Origin: Chloracidobacterium validum
Lineage (GTDB): Bacteria; Acidobacteriota; Blastocatellia; Chloracidobacteriales; Chloracidobacteriaceae
Length of the DNA: 64,000 bases
Direction: 5' to 3'
Assembly: GCF_018304825.1 (NCBI RefSeq)
Contig: NZ_CP072648.1
Location: 2,339,501 to 2,403,500 of the forward strand
The stretch's first letter is position 1. Each line of letters starts with the position of its first letter. A program made the translations under genes and the position numbers. Of the stretch, positions 8,022 to 16,313 are shown one piece after another. The notes under the pieces are model-generated. The model saw nothing but the letters and a program-made list of their open reading frames with translations. It did no database searches and had not been told where the DNA came from.

Positions 8022-9566
8022 CTACTGGAGCGTTTGGGCTACCGCCTTCACGTCCGCCAGCGGCAACCCAAGGGCTTGGGCAAGGCGCGTGCCGTAGTCC
8101 TGGTCAGCCCGGTAAAAGTGGCTCACCATTTTGATCTGGATGTCCCGGTTGCGAACCTGCTTGAGATCGCCAGACAAATTCGCAATCAAGCTGGCGCGCT
8201 CGGCTTCACTGAAGGAGCGATAGAGGTCGCCAGCCTGCGCAAAGTCGTTCCGCTTTGAGATGGTACGCTGTTGGGTCGTTCCCGCCAACGGCATCGGTGT
8301 GCTGGTGTATCCAGCCTTGGCCCGGTAAGGCGCAACGGCGTCGCTGGCATGGTAGTTCGTGTCCGACGCCGTCCGTCGGGCGCTGAGTGCGCCGTCCTGA
8401 TTGAAGTTGTTGACCCGCACGACCGGACGGTTGACATCAAGCTGCTGGAAGTTCGCGCCCAGCCGATGCCGCTGGGTGTCGAAGTATGAAAACAACCGGC
8501 CCTGCAGCAGGCGGTCTTCGCTCGGTTCAATGCCCGGAACCAAGTTACCCGGCGAAAACGCTGATTGCTCCGACGCTTCAAAGAAGTTTTCCGGCACGCG
8601 GTTGAGCGTCATTTTGCCAACCGTCATCGCCGGGACAAGGTGTTCCGGCCAGACCTTGGTGGCATCCAGTGGGTTGAAGTCAAACTTGTCAAAGTCTTTT
8701 GGGTCAAGCACCTGAACTTGCAACTCCCACGCCGGGAAGTTTCCCCGCTTGATGTTTTCGTAAAGGTCCACCGTGGCATGGGAGAACTCATCAGCTTGGA
8801 TGCGCCGCGCTTCTTCTGCGGTCAGGTTGCGGACGCCCTGAAGTGACTTCCAGGTGTACTTGACGTACCTGACCTCGCCACGCGCATTGACCCACTTGAA
8901 CGCATGGACGCCAAAGCCGTTGGTTTCACGGTAGTTGGCCGGGATGCCGTAGTCCGAAAAAAGAAACGTCAACATGTGGGTGGATTCCGGCGTGTGGGCA
9001 AAAAACTCAAAGAAACGATTTGGGTCTTGCCGGTTGGTGATGGGGGATGGCTTCAGTGAATGCACCATGTCCGGGAATTGCATGGCATCCCGGATGAAAA
9101 ACACCGGCAGGTTATTGCCGACGATGTCGTAGTTCCCTTCTTCGGTGTAGAACTTCACGGCAAATCCCCGTGGATCACGCAGGGTTTCTGGTGAGCCGCT
9201 GGGATGAATGACCGTCGAGAAGCGCAGAAACACCGGCGTTTTCTTGCCCTTTTGACTAAGAAATGCCGCGCGTGTCAGCGCCGAGTAGTCACCATAGCTG
9301 ACGAATTCGCCGTAGGCGCCGGCGCCGCGCGCATGAACGACCCGTTCTGGGATGCGCTCGCGGTCAAAAGCGGCCAGCTTCTCAATCAAGTGAATGTCTT
9401 GGAGTAAGACGGGGCCGTTTTCACCGGCGGTTTGCGAGTTTTTGTTATCACCAACGGGCGCACCGTTGTTGAGGGTGAGCGGCTGTTGTGCCCAGGTGGT
9501 CATTGTCAAAACAACAACGGCTGCCAGGGCAAGTCCATAGGGTCGAGTACGTCTGAGATTGGCCAT
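8022..9566 (-). CDS. Exported monofunctional haem catalase
   Basis: Breaks hydrogen peroxide into water and oxygen. The 514-residue protein has the distal-haem His in 'RVVHARGAGAYGEF' (about residue 78), the catalytic Asn region 'NYDIVGNNLPVFF', and the proximal haem Tyr in 'RLFSYFDTQRHRLG'. It is a small-subunit catalase in length. Unusually it carries an N-terminal signal peptide (MANLRRTRPYGLALAAVVVL, cut near TWA-QQ), so it should act outside the cytoplasm. Of two close starts (9572, 9566) I prefer 9566, which places GGGAGG about eight bases upstream. The twin arginine in the signal is not a clear Tat motif. Confidence 0.95.
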   Translation of the reverse strand: MANLRRTRPYGLALAAVVVLTMTTWAQQPLTLNNGAPVGDNKNSQTAGENGPVLLQDIHLIEKLAAFDRERIPERVVHARGAGAYGEFVSYGDYSALTRAAFLSQKGKKTPVFLRFSTVIHPSGSPETLRDPRGFAVKFYTEEGNYDIVGNNLPVFFIRDAMQFPDMVHSLKPSPITNRQDPNRFFEFFAHTPESTHMLTFLFSDYGIPANYRETNGFGVHAFKWVNARGEVRYVKYTWKSLQGVRNLTAEEARRIQADEFSHATVDLYENIKRGNFPAWELQVQVLDPKDFDKFDFNPLDATKVWPEHLVPAMTVGKMTLNRVPENFFEASEQSAFSPGNLVPGIEPSEDRLLQGRLFSYFDTQRHRLGANFQQLDVNRPVVRVNNFNQDGALSARRTASDTNYHASDAVAPYRAKAGYTSTPMPLAGTTQQRTISKRNDFAQAGDLYRSFSEAERASLIANLSGDLKQVRNRDIQIKMVSHFYRADQDYGTRLAQALGLPLADVKAVAQTLQ

Positions 9567-9650
9567 TGCCATAACCTCCCTTTGTGAGTTGAAGGCATTT
9601 GGTGCGGACGGCATGCCTGGGTTGAGTTCGATTTTCCATTCATATCTAGA

Positions 9651-9799
9651 TCAAGTCTTGAATTGGTTTGCATCTAAACTCTGAATCAGAAAACTCCCAA
9701 CCCATAGCAACGCTGGCTACACAGGTTGCTCAACCAGCAAGCCCACATTGACCGATAGGCTTGCGTTGGCGCTAGCTGAGGTTTCCTAGACTAAGTCTA
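9651..9799. promoter_or_regulatory. Catalase upstream region with three short palindromes
   Basis: The 513-base stretch 9567-10079 contains no convincing gene. Upstream of the catalase it holds three similar odd-length inverted repeats with a one-base centre: TCAAGTCTTGA at 9651-9661, TCTGAATCAGA at 9680-9690 and TAGACTAAGTCTA at 9787-9799. This part is clearly more AT-rich than its surroundings. They could be operator sites of a peroxide-responsive regulator, but they match no consensus I know and no promoter hexamers stand out. Confidence 0.35.
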
Positions 9800-9892
9800 A
9801 ACTTGAAAAGCGTCAAGATAAATTACTCGACGACACCAGCTCTCACTGGCAGCGGCCCCTACATCGCCAACCTCCGACTTTTTCCCGTAGCA

Positions 9893-9910
9893 GGTGTTAT
9901 CTGTAACACC
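9893..9910. promoter_or_regulatory. Perfect inverted repeat upstream of SUMF1-like gene
   Basis: GGTGTTA and TAACACC flank a four-base TCTG spacer, a 7+4+7 perfect dyad 170 bases before the SUMF1-like lipoprotein gene. The partial copy GTGTTA follows at once. It looks like a dimer-binding operator or a short hairpin; the regulator is unknown. Confidence 0.35.
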
Positions 9911-10079
9911 GTGTTAAGGGTTCTCCTGTTTTATGGAATGTCTAACCAGCAAAAGCTTAAACAAAAGCTCAAAACGATAACCTGTAACGAAGCTCGCTCA
10001 CCCCCAAGCCAGAATAGTCAGCCACCCTACTTGGCAAAGTGGTGGCTAAGTAGGTCGTGACAAAGGGGAGATTAAGCCG

Positions 10080-10937
10080 ATGTTGAGGAAATTGGCTGGA
10101 ACAACACATCAGATGTGGCTAGTCCTTGGCTGGAGTGCCCTACTCCTGTGCAGTTTGTGGACTTCAGGGTGTGACCGTGACGCGGCAAATCCTGGCAGCG
10201 GAGCAACCGGTGCCGTGCCGCGCGCCAAAAGCAAAGCGCAACTCGACCTGAGCAACCTGCCAAAGACCATGGCTGGTGTGGCTGGTATCGAGATGGTACT
10301 CATCCCGGCCGGCGAATTCACTATGGGTGAGGCTGGCGGTGAACTGGATGAGCAGCCAACGCACCGGGTTACGATTAGTCAGCCGTTTTACCTTGGCAAG
10401 TACGAAATCACGCAGGCCCAGTGGAAACAGATCATGGGCAATAATCCAAGTAAGTTTGTTGGCGATGACCTACCGGTGGACAGTGTTTCCTGGAGGGAGG
10501 TTCAAACTTTCATCCAGCGCTTGAACGACGCCGACGACCCATTTTTTTATCGCCTGCCAACCGAAGCAGAGTGGGAATACGCCTGTCGAGCCGGGACATC
10601 TGGCAAGTACGCCGGTGACTTGGCCGCCACCACTTGGTACTTTGATAACGCCAGCGGCAAGTCGCACCCAGTTGGACAAAAAGCCCCCAATGCCTTTGGC
10701 CTGTATGACATGCACGGCAATGTGCGTGAGTGGTGCCAGGATTGGTACGATGACCTGTACTATAAGAAAGCGCCATCCGATGATCCCACCGGGCCGGTCA
10801 ACGGCACGTGGCGCGTCATTCGGGGTGGTTCCTACTTTGCCAATGTGGCGGCCTGTCGGTCGGCAGTGCGCTACAAGCTGGACCCGGAACTAAAACTTGA
10901 CTCTGTTGGGTTTCGAGTGGCGGCCAGCGTCCGGTAG
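10080..10937 (+). CDS. SUMF1/formylglycine-generating-enzyme-like lipoprotein
   Basis: A 285-residue protein with a lipoprotein signal (hydrophobic 12-28, lipobox W-T-S-G-C at about 27-31), a short linker and a complete SUMF1-type C-lectin-like domain. Motifs are 'VLIPAGEFTMGEAGG', 'EITQAQWK', 'YRLPTEAEWEYACRAGT', 'HGNVREWCQDWY' and 'RGGSYFANVAACRSAVR'. In true formylglycine-generating enzymes two cysteines lie in the last motif. Here the position matching the first is Ala and only the second Cys remains, so sulfatase activation is unlikely. Such surface proteins often have unknown roles. The ATG at 10080 follows GGGGAG. Confidence 0.85.
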   Translation: MLRKLAGTTHQMWLVLGWSALLLCSLWTSGCDRDAANPGSGATGAVPRAKSKAQLDLSNLPKTMAGVAGIEMVLIPAGEFTMGEAGGELDEQPTHRVTISQPFYLGKYEITQAQWKQIMGNNPSKFVGDDLPVDSVSWREVQTFIQRLNDADDPFFYRLPTEAEWEYACRAGTSGKYAGDLAATTWYFDNASGKSHPVGQKAPNAFGLYDMHGNVREWCQDWYDDLYYKKAPSDDPTGPVNGTWRVIRGGSYFANVAACRSAVRYKLDPELKLDSVGFRVAASVR

Positions 10938-10979
10938 TTCAGTTACGATTGGTAAGCGTTGAGTCACTCTACATCCTCA

Positions 10980-11371
10980 ATGAACCGTCGGCTGGTAGAA
11001 TCGGCTGGTAGAAAAGGCGGCCGGCAGCGACACGTCCAAGTCGCAGCGAACGTCAAAGAAGCCAAAGCCGAAGATTACCGCCTTGGGTTGCGCTTTACGC
11101 CGGAGCTGAGGTCGTCAACAACCTGAAGGCCGAACGCGAGGGAAAGACTGCCGGGCAAATCATCATGACGACCGGCGATACGCCGGATGCCATTGCCAAC
11201 TTCTATGAAAAGCAGCTCAAAGAAAATGGCTTCACCGTCGTGCGCACCGCTTCCGGCGAAGCCCAGTCGGTGAGTCCCCGCCGTCAATCAGGTGAGGGAG
11301 TCGCACTCTCCATCAACCCCAACCCGGAAACCAAGCAAACAACCGTTAGGCTGGCCTACACCACCCAGTAG
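10980..11371 (+). pseudogene. Decayed gene with 13-bp duplication and frameshifts
   Basis: A coherent C-terminal segment runs from about 11072 to the stop at 11371 ('LPPWVALYAGAEVV', 'AIANFYEKQLKENGF', 'TVRLAYTTQ') but has no start codon in frame before 11165. The N-terminal part lies in other frames: an ATG at 10980 (MNRRLVE) and a Lys/Ser/Pro-rich linker from 11014. A 13-bp tandem duplication at 10988-11013 and a second shift near 11070 would explain the break. The intact ancestor was probably a small exported or membrane-anchored protein. A genuine 68-residue ORF starting at 11165 is the alternative. Confidence 0.5.
10988..11013 (+). repeat. 13-bp exact tandem duplication
   Basis: TCGGCTGGTAGAA occurs twice back to back. 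Because 13 is not a multiple of three it shifts the frame of the decayed gene around it. Confidence 0.9.
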
Positions 11372-11414
11372 TCTGCCTCACAACCACTCATCCAGCCGCA
11401 GTCCCCGCGCTTGC

Positions 11415-12134
11415 TCAGGCAGTCATGGCCTGCGTTTCAGATGACGGAGCCGCCAATGCCTGGTTGAGTAAGGTTTCAAACTGGCCGTATGACGCAAGGT
11501 AGTCTTCACGGCTGAGCTGAATGACACGGTGAGCCTCTGCCGCGTCATACACGTGGGTAATTTCGGTGCGCCGCTCGGCAGCACCGGGGATTTCCTTGTA
11601 CGTTAAGAAATAGTGTCGCAGGCGCTCAACCAGATTTTTGGGACATTCACTAATGTCACGCCATTCGCCATAGACCTCATCGCTGCGCAGCACGGCAATG
11701 ATTTTGTCGTCGGCTTCATTGCCATCAATCATGCGCAACCCGCCAATTGGGATGGCCTGCACCAGAATGTCACTGTGGTGGATTGGTTTTTCAGTCAGGA
11801 CACAAATGTCGAGTGGGTCGCCATCCCCATCCAGCGCCGGCCGGCCGGTCCGTTCGGCGCAAAATGCACCAACCCGCGCGCCACAGTACGTTTGTGGAAT
11901 CAGTCCATACAACGTCGGGCAGTGGTTTGAGTACTTCTGTGGACGATCAACTTTTAGGTGCCCGGTTGTTTTGTCGAGTTCATATTTGATGGCGTCAGTT
12001 GGTACGATTTCAATATAGGCGGTGACTTGGGCTGGGGCGTGCTCTCCAATCGAGACGCCATGCCAAGGGTGGGCTTTGAACAGCGTTTGCATCATCTTCC
12101 ACAGAGCGGCTTCAAGTGTTTTATCCATCGTCAT
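11415..12134 (-). CDS. ppa: Inorganic pyrophosphatase, family I
   Basis: Hydrolyses pyrophosphate to phosphate, pulling biosynthetic reactions forward in the cytoplasm. The 239-residue protein carries the family I signature 'DGDGDPLDICVL' with its metal-binding aspartates, plus 'IPTDAIKYELDK'-like substrate lysine (here 'VPTDAIKYELDKTTG') and 'YGLIPQTYCG'. It is longer than the usual 175 residues of bacterial enzymes because of N- and C-terminal extensions. Either ATG at 12134 or 12128 may be used. Confidence 0.94.
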   Translation of the reverse strand: MTMDKTLEAALWKMMQTLFKAHPWHGVSIGEHAPAQVTAYIEIVPTDAIKYELDKTTGHLKVDRPQKYSNHCPTLYGLIPQTYCGARVGAFCAERTGRPALDGDGDPLDICVLTEKPIHHSDILVQAIPIGGLRMIDGNEADDKIIAVLRSDEVYGEWRDISECPKNLVERLRHYFLTYKEIPGAAERRTEITHVYDAAEAHRVIQLSREDYLASYGQFETLLNQALAAPSSETQAMTA

Positions 12135-12245
12135 CGCATCCAGCTTTTAAAACGTTGACCTCATGCAGGGACAGCGGGAGTGACAGCCACCATACGACCC
12201 TGGTTGGCGACCAGCCCCGGTCAGCGTGAGTATCAGGAGACGTGC

Positions 12246-13493
12246 TTATTCTGCATTTACCGTTCGTTGCTTTTCGTACGCTTCACTTGCAGCCGCGTAG
12301 ATCTGCCAGAGCGGTTGCCCAGTGGCCTCGGCTAAGTGGCGGCAGTCCTCATACTCTGGGCTGATTTTCTCTGTACCATCCGCCAGGGTGGCGACCTTGA
12401 CCCGGACCTGGCCAACGGCTGTCGTCACCTGAACTTGGCGGCGGGGAAGCGTGTAACGCGCCGTCTGGCGCGTCCGAATCCCCAGGGTCGTTGTTTCCCG
12501 AAAGATGATTTCTGCCAACCGTGACTCATCTTCGGGACGACTCAGCACGGTCAGCAGCACGGCCGGTCGGTTTTTTTTCATGTGGATGGGTGTAAAGAAA
12601 ACATCGAGCGCACCGGCCGCCAAAAGCTGTTCCATGACATAACCAAGTTGCTGGGGTGATTGGTCGTCCAGATTGGCTTCGAGCATTGAGATGACTTGTT
12701 GGGCTTCGCCCGCCGCGGATGCCGCTCCGCCCAGAAAAACCCGCAGAGCATTTGGCAGATGGTGCGTGTCGCGTGTGCCGGCCCCATAGCCGATATGGGT
12801 GACGGTAAACGTGGGCGCAGGCGTGTAGTGTTGACATAAGGTCGTGATGATGGCTGCGCCGGTCGGCGTCGTGAACTCCCCTTCGATGTCGCCCGCATAC
12901 CAAGGAACACCTTTGAGCAGTTCAGCCGTGCCGGGCGCGGGAATGGGGTACTGTCCGTGCGCGCAAGCAATCAGCCCAAAACCGGTGCGCAAGGGGGCAG
13001 ACGTGAAGTGTTCGACGCCAAGCTGCTCAAAGCAGAGACAGGCGCCCACGATGTCCACAATGGCATCCACCGCCCCAACTTCGTGAAAGTGAACAGCTTC
13101 CGGTGGAATGCCGTGAACCCGTCCCTCGACTTCGGCCAACCGCCAAAAGACGGCCTTGGCTCGGTCCTTGACGCGCGCACTCAAGTCCGCGGACTCAAGG
13201 ATCGTCGCAATTTCCCGGAAACCACGCCCGTGGTGATCGTGACGGTGATCGTGGTGGGGCGCGTGGGATGGAGGCTGGGCGGCGGTCACCGTCACGTCAA
13301 ACTTGGCACAGTCAATCGCTGCTCGTTTGACACGCTGAAGCGAAAGCGTATAGCCCTCCAGCCGAAGCGTTGCCAAGTCAGCCTGGAGCTGCTCAAAAGA
13401 AGCGCCGGCATCGAGGAGCGCGCCGATGATCATGTCGCCACTCGCGCCCGCAAACGCATCGAAATGTATGTGACTCGTCTGAATAATGCCCAT
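12246..13493 (-). CDS. larC: LarC-type nickel-insertion protein (DUF111)
   Basis: LarC inserts nickel into the pyridinium dithiocarboxylate cofactor of lactate racemase and relatives. The 415-residue protein starts 'MGIIQTSHIHFDAFAGASGD', as is typical of the family, and has a His-rich metal-binding loop ('HHDHRHDHHGRG'), 'AVHFHEVGAVDAIVDIVGA', and a C-terminal 'EYEDCRHLAEATGQPL'. The LarC1 and LarC2 parts are one continuous frame. I chose 13493; the open frame extends to 13691 without family similarity. No larA, larB or larE is present in the window. Confidence 0.9.
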   Translation of the reverse strand: MGIIQTSHIHFDAFAGASGDMIIGALLDAGASFEQLQADLATLRLEGYTLSLQRVKRAAIDCAKFDVTVTAAQPPSHAPHHDHRHDHHGRGFREIATILESADLSARVKDRAKAVFWRLAEVEGRVHGIPPEAVHFHEVGAVDAIVDIVGACLCFEQLGVEHFTSAPLRTGFGLIACAHGQYPIPAPGTAELLKGVPWYAGDIEGEFTTPTGAAIITTLCQHYTPAPTFTVTHIGYGAGTRDTHHLPNALRVFLGGAASAAGEAQQVISMLEANLDDQSPQQLGYVMEQLLAAGALDVFFTPIHMKKNRPAVLLTVLSRPEDESRLAEIIFRETTTLGIRTRQTARYTLPRRQVQVTTAVGQVRVKVATLADGTEKISPEYEDCRHLAEATGQPLWQIYAAASEAYEKQRTVNAE

Positions 13494-13642
13494 CTGTGTC
13501 GTTCTCGCTTGCATGAGAGAAATCTGACGCCGCACCATGCGGTGCCAAGTCGTTGGGATGCAAGTCTGGTTTGAATCATTGACCTTGAACCCCTGACGGC
13601 CGTCACCGCCGACTTTCTGAAGGGCAATGGAGGGCAAGTGGC

Positions 13643-15100
13643 ATGACACCAAGGGAACGAAGCGCGCGTTGGACCGGGTTGGGACTGGCATTGGCAGGCG
13701 CGGTTGGGCTAGGCGTTTTTTGGGGACAGCACCTCACCATTTCCCAAGCAACGCCAAATCCCACCACTGACGCCCTTAGTCTCGCGTTCAGTCAGGTTGC
13801 CCAAAATGCGCGACCTTCTGTGGTCAATATCCGCGCCGCCGGTCCAAGCCTAGCGCGCGGTATGGGCGGCGCGACCGGTTCAGGTTTCGTCATTGACCGC
13901 GATGGCCATGTCGTGACAAACCTGCACGTTGTGCAAAATGCTGCTCGGCTCACGGTTCGCCTGGCAGACGGCACGCAACTCCCAGCCCGGTTCGTCGCTG
14001 GCGATGCTGAAACCGACTTGGCCGTTTTGAAGCTGGTGGGTCGGATTAGCGTTCCACCCCTGGCGTTTGGTGATTCTGACGCCCTGCGCGTCGGTGAGTG
14101 GGTGGTGGCGATTGGGAGTCCGTTCGGACTCGACCAAACCGTGACAACCGGCGTCATCAGCGCCAAGGATCGCGTGACCGACCGCCGAAATAACCTTCAA
14201 CAGTTTCTCCAAACAGACGCCGCCATCAATTTCGGCAACTCCGGCGGGCCACTGCTCAACCTGGCCGGTGAAGTCATTGGCGTCAACACCCAGATTGCCT
14301 CACGGGATGGAAGCTACAGCGGGATTGGATTTGCCCTTCCGTCCATCACTGTCCGCGAGGTTGCCCGGCAACTGATTGAGCGCGGCCAAGTTTCACGCAG
14401 CTTGCTTGGCGTGCAAGTGGACCGCGTCACGCCCCAGTTTGCGCGGATTTATGGACTGCCGGATGAACAGGGCGCGCTTATCCAGTATGTCGAGGAAGGC
14501 GGCGCTGCCTATGCCGCAGGGTTGCGGAGCGGCGATGTCGTCGTCGCATACGCCAACCGGCGCATCACGAGCGAGCGCGACCTCATTCGTGAACTGGCGG
14601 CGACGCCTGGCGACACAACTGTCGAAGTCCGGTACTTCCGCAATGGCAAGCCAGCCGCCGTCACGCTCCGCACTGAAGAGCGAACGTCATCTGCCATTCA
14701 GACCATGCGTCCGCGCTTTGAGCGGCGCGGGGGGCCGTCCAGTGATGCGTCGCCTGAAGAGCCAGAAACCACGCTCCGCCGGTTAGGGCTGAATGTCAGC
14801 GATGCCTCACCGCTCAAGCTCATGCAACTTGGTGTCAAGGACATCTATACCGGGCAGGCTGGGGCGCTCATCACGGAAGTCAGCCCGGTTGGGCTGGCGG
14901 CGGAAAACGGTTTGCAGGAAGGCATGCTCATCACCGCCGTAAACCGCCGGCCGGTTCGTACGGCAGACGATTTCCTGGGCGCGTTGGCCGCCCTGCGTCC
15001 CGGTGACGACCTCGTGCTGGCCGTCAGCCGTCCACTAGGGCGCGCGCCGCAAGGCGAACGACGCGCCGTTACAAACTTTTTTTCATTCACCCTGCCCTGA
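13643..15100 (+). CDS. HtrA/DegP-type periplasmic serine protease with two PDZ domains
   Basis: A 485-residue envelope protease and chaperone. An uncleaved anchor or signal lies at residues 10-27, then a trypsin-like domain with catalytic His95 ('VVTNLHVVQNA'), Asp125 ('AETDLAVLK') and Ser200 ('NFGNSGGPLL'). Two PDZ domains follow, at about 245-340 and 385-470. GGAGGG lies nine bases before the ATG. The gene is divergent from larC, and its last 18 bases overlap the convergent glycerophosphodiesterase gene. Confidence 0.95.
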   Translation: MTPRERSARWTGLGLALAGAVGLGVFWGQHLTISQATPNPTTDALSLAFSQVAQNARPSVVNIRAAGPSLARGMGGATGSGFVIDRDGHVVTNLHVVQNAARLTVRLADGTQLPARFVAGDAETDLAVLKLVGRISVPPLAFGDSDALRVGEWVVAIGSPFGLDQTVTTGVISAKDRVTDRRNNLQQFLQTDAAINFGNSGGPLLNLAGEVIGVNTQIASRDGSYSGIGFALPSITVREVARQLIERGQVSRSLLGVQVDRVTPQFARIYGLPDEQGALIQYVEEGGAAYAAGLRSGDVVVAYANRRITSERDLIRELAATPGDTTVEVRYFRNGKPAAVTLRTEERTSSAIQTMRPRFERRGGPSSDASPEEPETTLRRLGLNVSDASPLKLMQLGVKDIYTGQAGALITEVSPVGLAAENGLQEGMLITAVNRRPVRTADDFLGALAALRPGDDLVLAVSRPLGRAPQGERRAVTNFFSFTLP

Positions 15101-15856
15101 CGAAGACGGCCGAGAAGCGTGCCACCGCGCTAGACGAGAGGGGTAGTCGGTCACGATACCATCCACGCCGCAGGCCACAACGCGCTCAACATCGTTTAGG
15201 TCGTTGACTGTCCAGGTGTTGACTTGAAGTCCTAAACGATGCGCCAGAGCAACGCGCGCGGCCGTCACCAAACTGTGGTGGGGATGCAGGGCACGGAGAC
15301 GAAGCAAGCGTGTGACCGGAAGCCCACGTAGATACCACGGCGATTGCGGACGATACAGATAGGCTAGCGCGATGCGCGCGTCGCATTGTTGAACGCGCCA
15401 CAGGACGAGCGGATTGAACGACGACACCAGGCAGCGTTCGTGTAAATCAAACCGCGCAATGAGTCGCGCCACGGCGCGTTCTTCACCACGACTACTGAAG
15501 TGGTCATTCTTGATTTCAACATTGATAACCTTATCAGTGGGAAGCTGCGCGAAGACTTCCTCGAGGGTTGGAATGCCCTCGCCCGCAAAGCGGGCGTCGT
15601 ACCACTGACCAAAGTCAAAGGCGCGCAAGTCGTTTAGGGAAAGCTCGGCAACGCGCCCCACACCGGTTGATGTCCGATCAATGGTTTCATCATGGATGAC
15701 GACCACTTCGCCCGAAGCGCAGCATTGCACATCGAGTTCGATACCATGCGCCCCGTCCGCAAAGGCTTGCTGGAAGGCGGCATGCGTGTTTTCCGGCGAT
15801 GTCCCGGCGGCGCCCCGGTGTCCAAAGATGATGAGAGGTGGAACTTTCGGACACAC
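15083..15856 (-). CDS. Glycerophosphodiester phosphodiesterase
   Basis: Cleaves glycerophosphodiesters to glycerol-3-phosphate and an alcohol. The 257-residue protein has the family landmarks 'FGHRGAAGTSPENTHAAF' (catalytic His and Arg), 'GIELDVQ', 'VIHDETIDRTSTG' and a late 'GVDGIVTDYPS'. It has no signal peptide, so it resembles the cytoplasmic UgpQ type. The start is a GTG at 15856. It is preceded by a hairpin-rich 234-base spacer. Confidence 0.93.
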   Translation of the reverse strand: MCPKVPPLIIFGHRGAAGTSPENTHAAFQQAFADGAHGIELDVQCCASGEVVVIHDETIDRTSTGVGRVAELSLNDLRAFDFGQWYDARFAGEGIPTLEEVFAQLPTDKVINVEIKNDHFSSRGEERAVARLIARFDLHERCLVSSFNPLVLWRVQQCDARIALAYLYRPQSPWYLRGLPVTRLLRLRALHPHHSLVTAARVALAHRLGLQVNTWTVNDLNDVERVVACGVDGIVTDYPSRLARWHASRPSSSGQGE

Positions 15857-15924
15857 CGGCGCAAAAACGTCGAAACCTAGTTGCCAGTTGAAACCAACGG
15901 GTGTATAACTTCGTTAGTTCATAT

Positions 15925-15989
15925 GCCCTGTGACGGCAGGGCTTGGGGATGCAAAAACCCAATAGTTTCGTTTCCTGCCCGAAACGAAA
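15925..15989. other. Two perfect hairpins in leader of glycerophosphodiesterase gene
   Basis: GCCCTG-TGACGG-CAGGGC at 15925-15942 and TTTCGTTTC-CTGCCC-GAAACGAAA at 15966-15989 are perfect stems with six-base loops. They lie between the end of the mrp operon and the GTG of the downstream gene and would be in its 5' leader. I recognise no known riboswitch or tRNA here. Confidence 0.45.
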
Positions 15990-16027
15990 TCCGTCAACCC
16001 GCCTCGATCACAACGCGCTGTGAGTCG

Positions 16028-16059
16028 GAAGCCTCTCTCCCAACTGGGAGGGAGGCTTC
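16028..16059 (-). terminator. Strong hairpin ending the mrp operon
   Basis: A 14-bp stem (GAAGCCTCTCTCCC / GGGAGGGAGGCTTC, one G-T wobble) with an AACT loop lies 31 bases after the stop of the small gene at 16091. The T tail is weak on the minus strand and short (CTTCTTCCCC) on the plus strand. Confidence 0.65.
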
Positions 16060-16090
16060 TTCCCCATGGTGTGGAGATTGTGATGTCGGT

Positions 16091-16309
16091 CTAGGCAGCG
16101 ACCCGCGCCGGACTGTCGTCGTGGATGTCCACCTGAATCAACCCGTTGCGGTACAGCGCATAGCCGCTGGCTGTGCTGGCGATGATGGATGGAATTCCGC
16201 GCTCGGCAAACCACCGCTGCCAGCGCTCCAAGTCACGGTAACCTTCGGACTTCTTGCTCTTGACAAATGTGGAGAAGCGGTTTTCTTCAGAAATAATGAC
16301 GTGACCCAT
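16091..16309 (-). CDS. Small conserved-looking protein downstream of mrp
   Basis: A 72-residue soluble protein beginning MGHVIISEENRFSTF. The ATG at 16309 has GGAGG eight bases upstream, which overlaps the end of mrp, so the two are probably translated together. A longer frame from 16324 would overlap mrp by 11 bases and lacks a better site. The protein is basic in its first half ('VKSKKSEGYRDLERW'), with a C-terminal 'IIASTASGYALYRNG' stretch. Function unknown; context suggests a link to iron-sulfur handling. Confidence 0.65.
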   Translation of the reverse strand: MGHVIISEENRFSTFVKSKKSEGYRDLERWQRWFAERGIPSIIASTASGYALYRNGLIQVDIHDDSPARVAA

Positions 16310-16313
16310 TGTC

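Noticed and set aside
9803-10060. 85-codon plus-strand frame between catalase and SUMF1-like genes
   Set aside because: No ribosome binding site, no recognisable protein character, and it spans the palindromes; more likely regulatory DNA.
15900-15962. tRNA- or riboswitch-like fold
   Set aside because: The ends look pairable (GGGT / ACCC) but there is no T-loop, anticodon arm or known riboswitch consensus.
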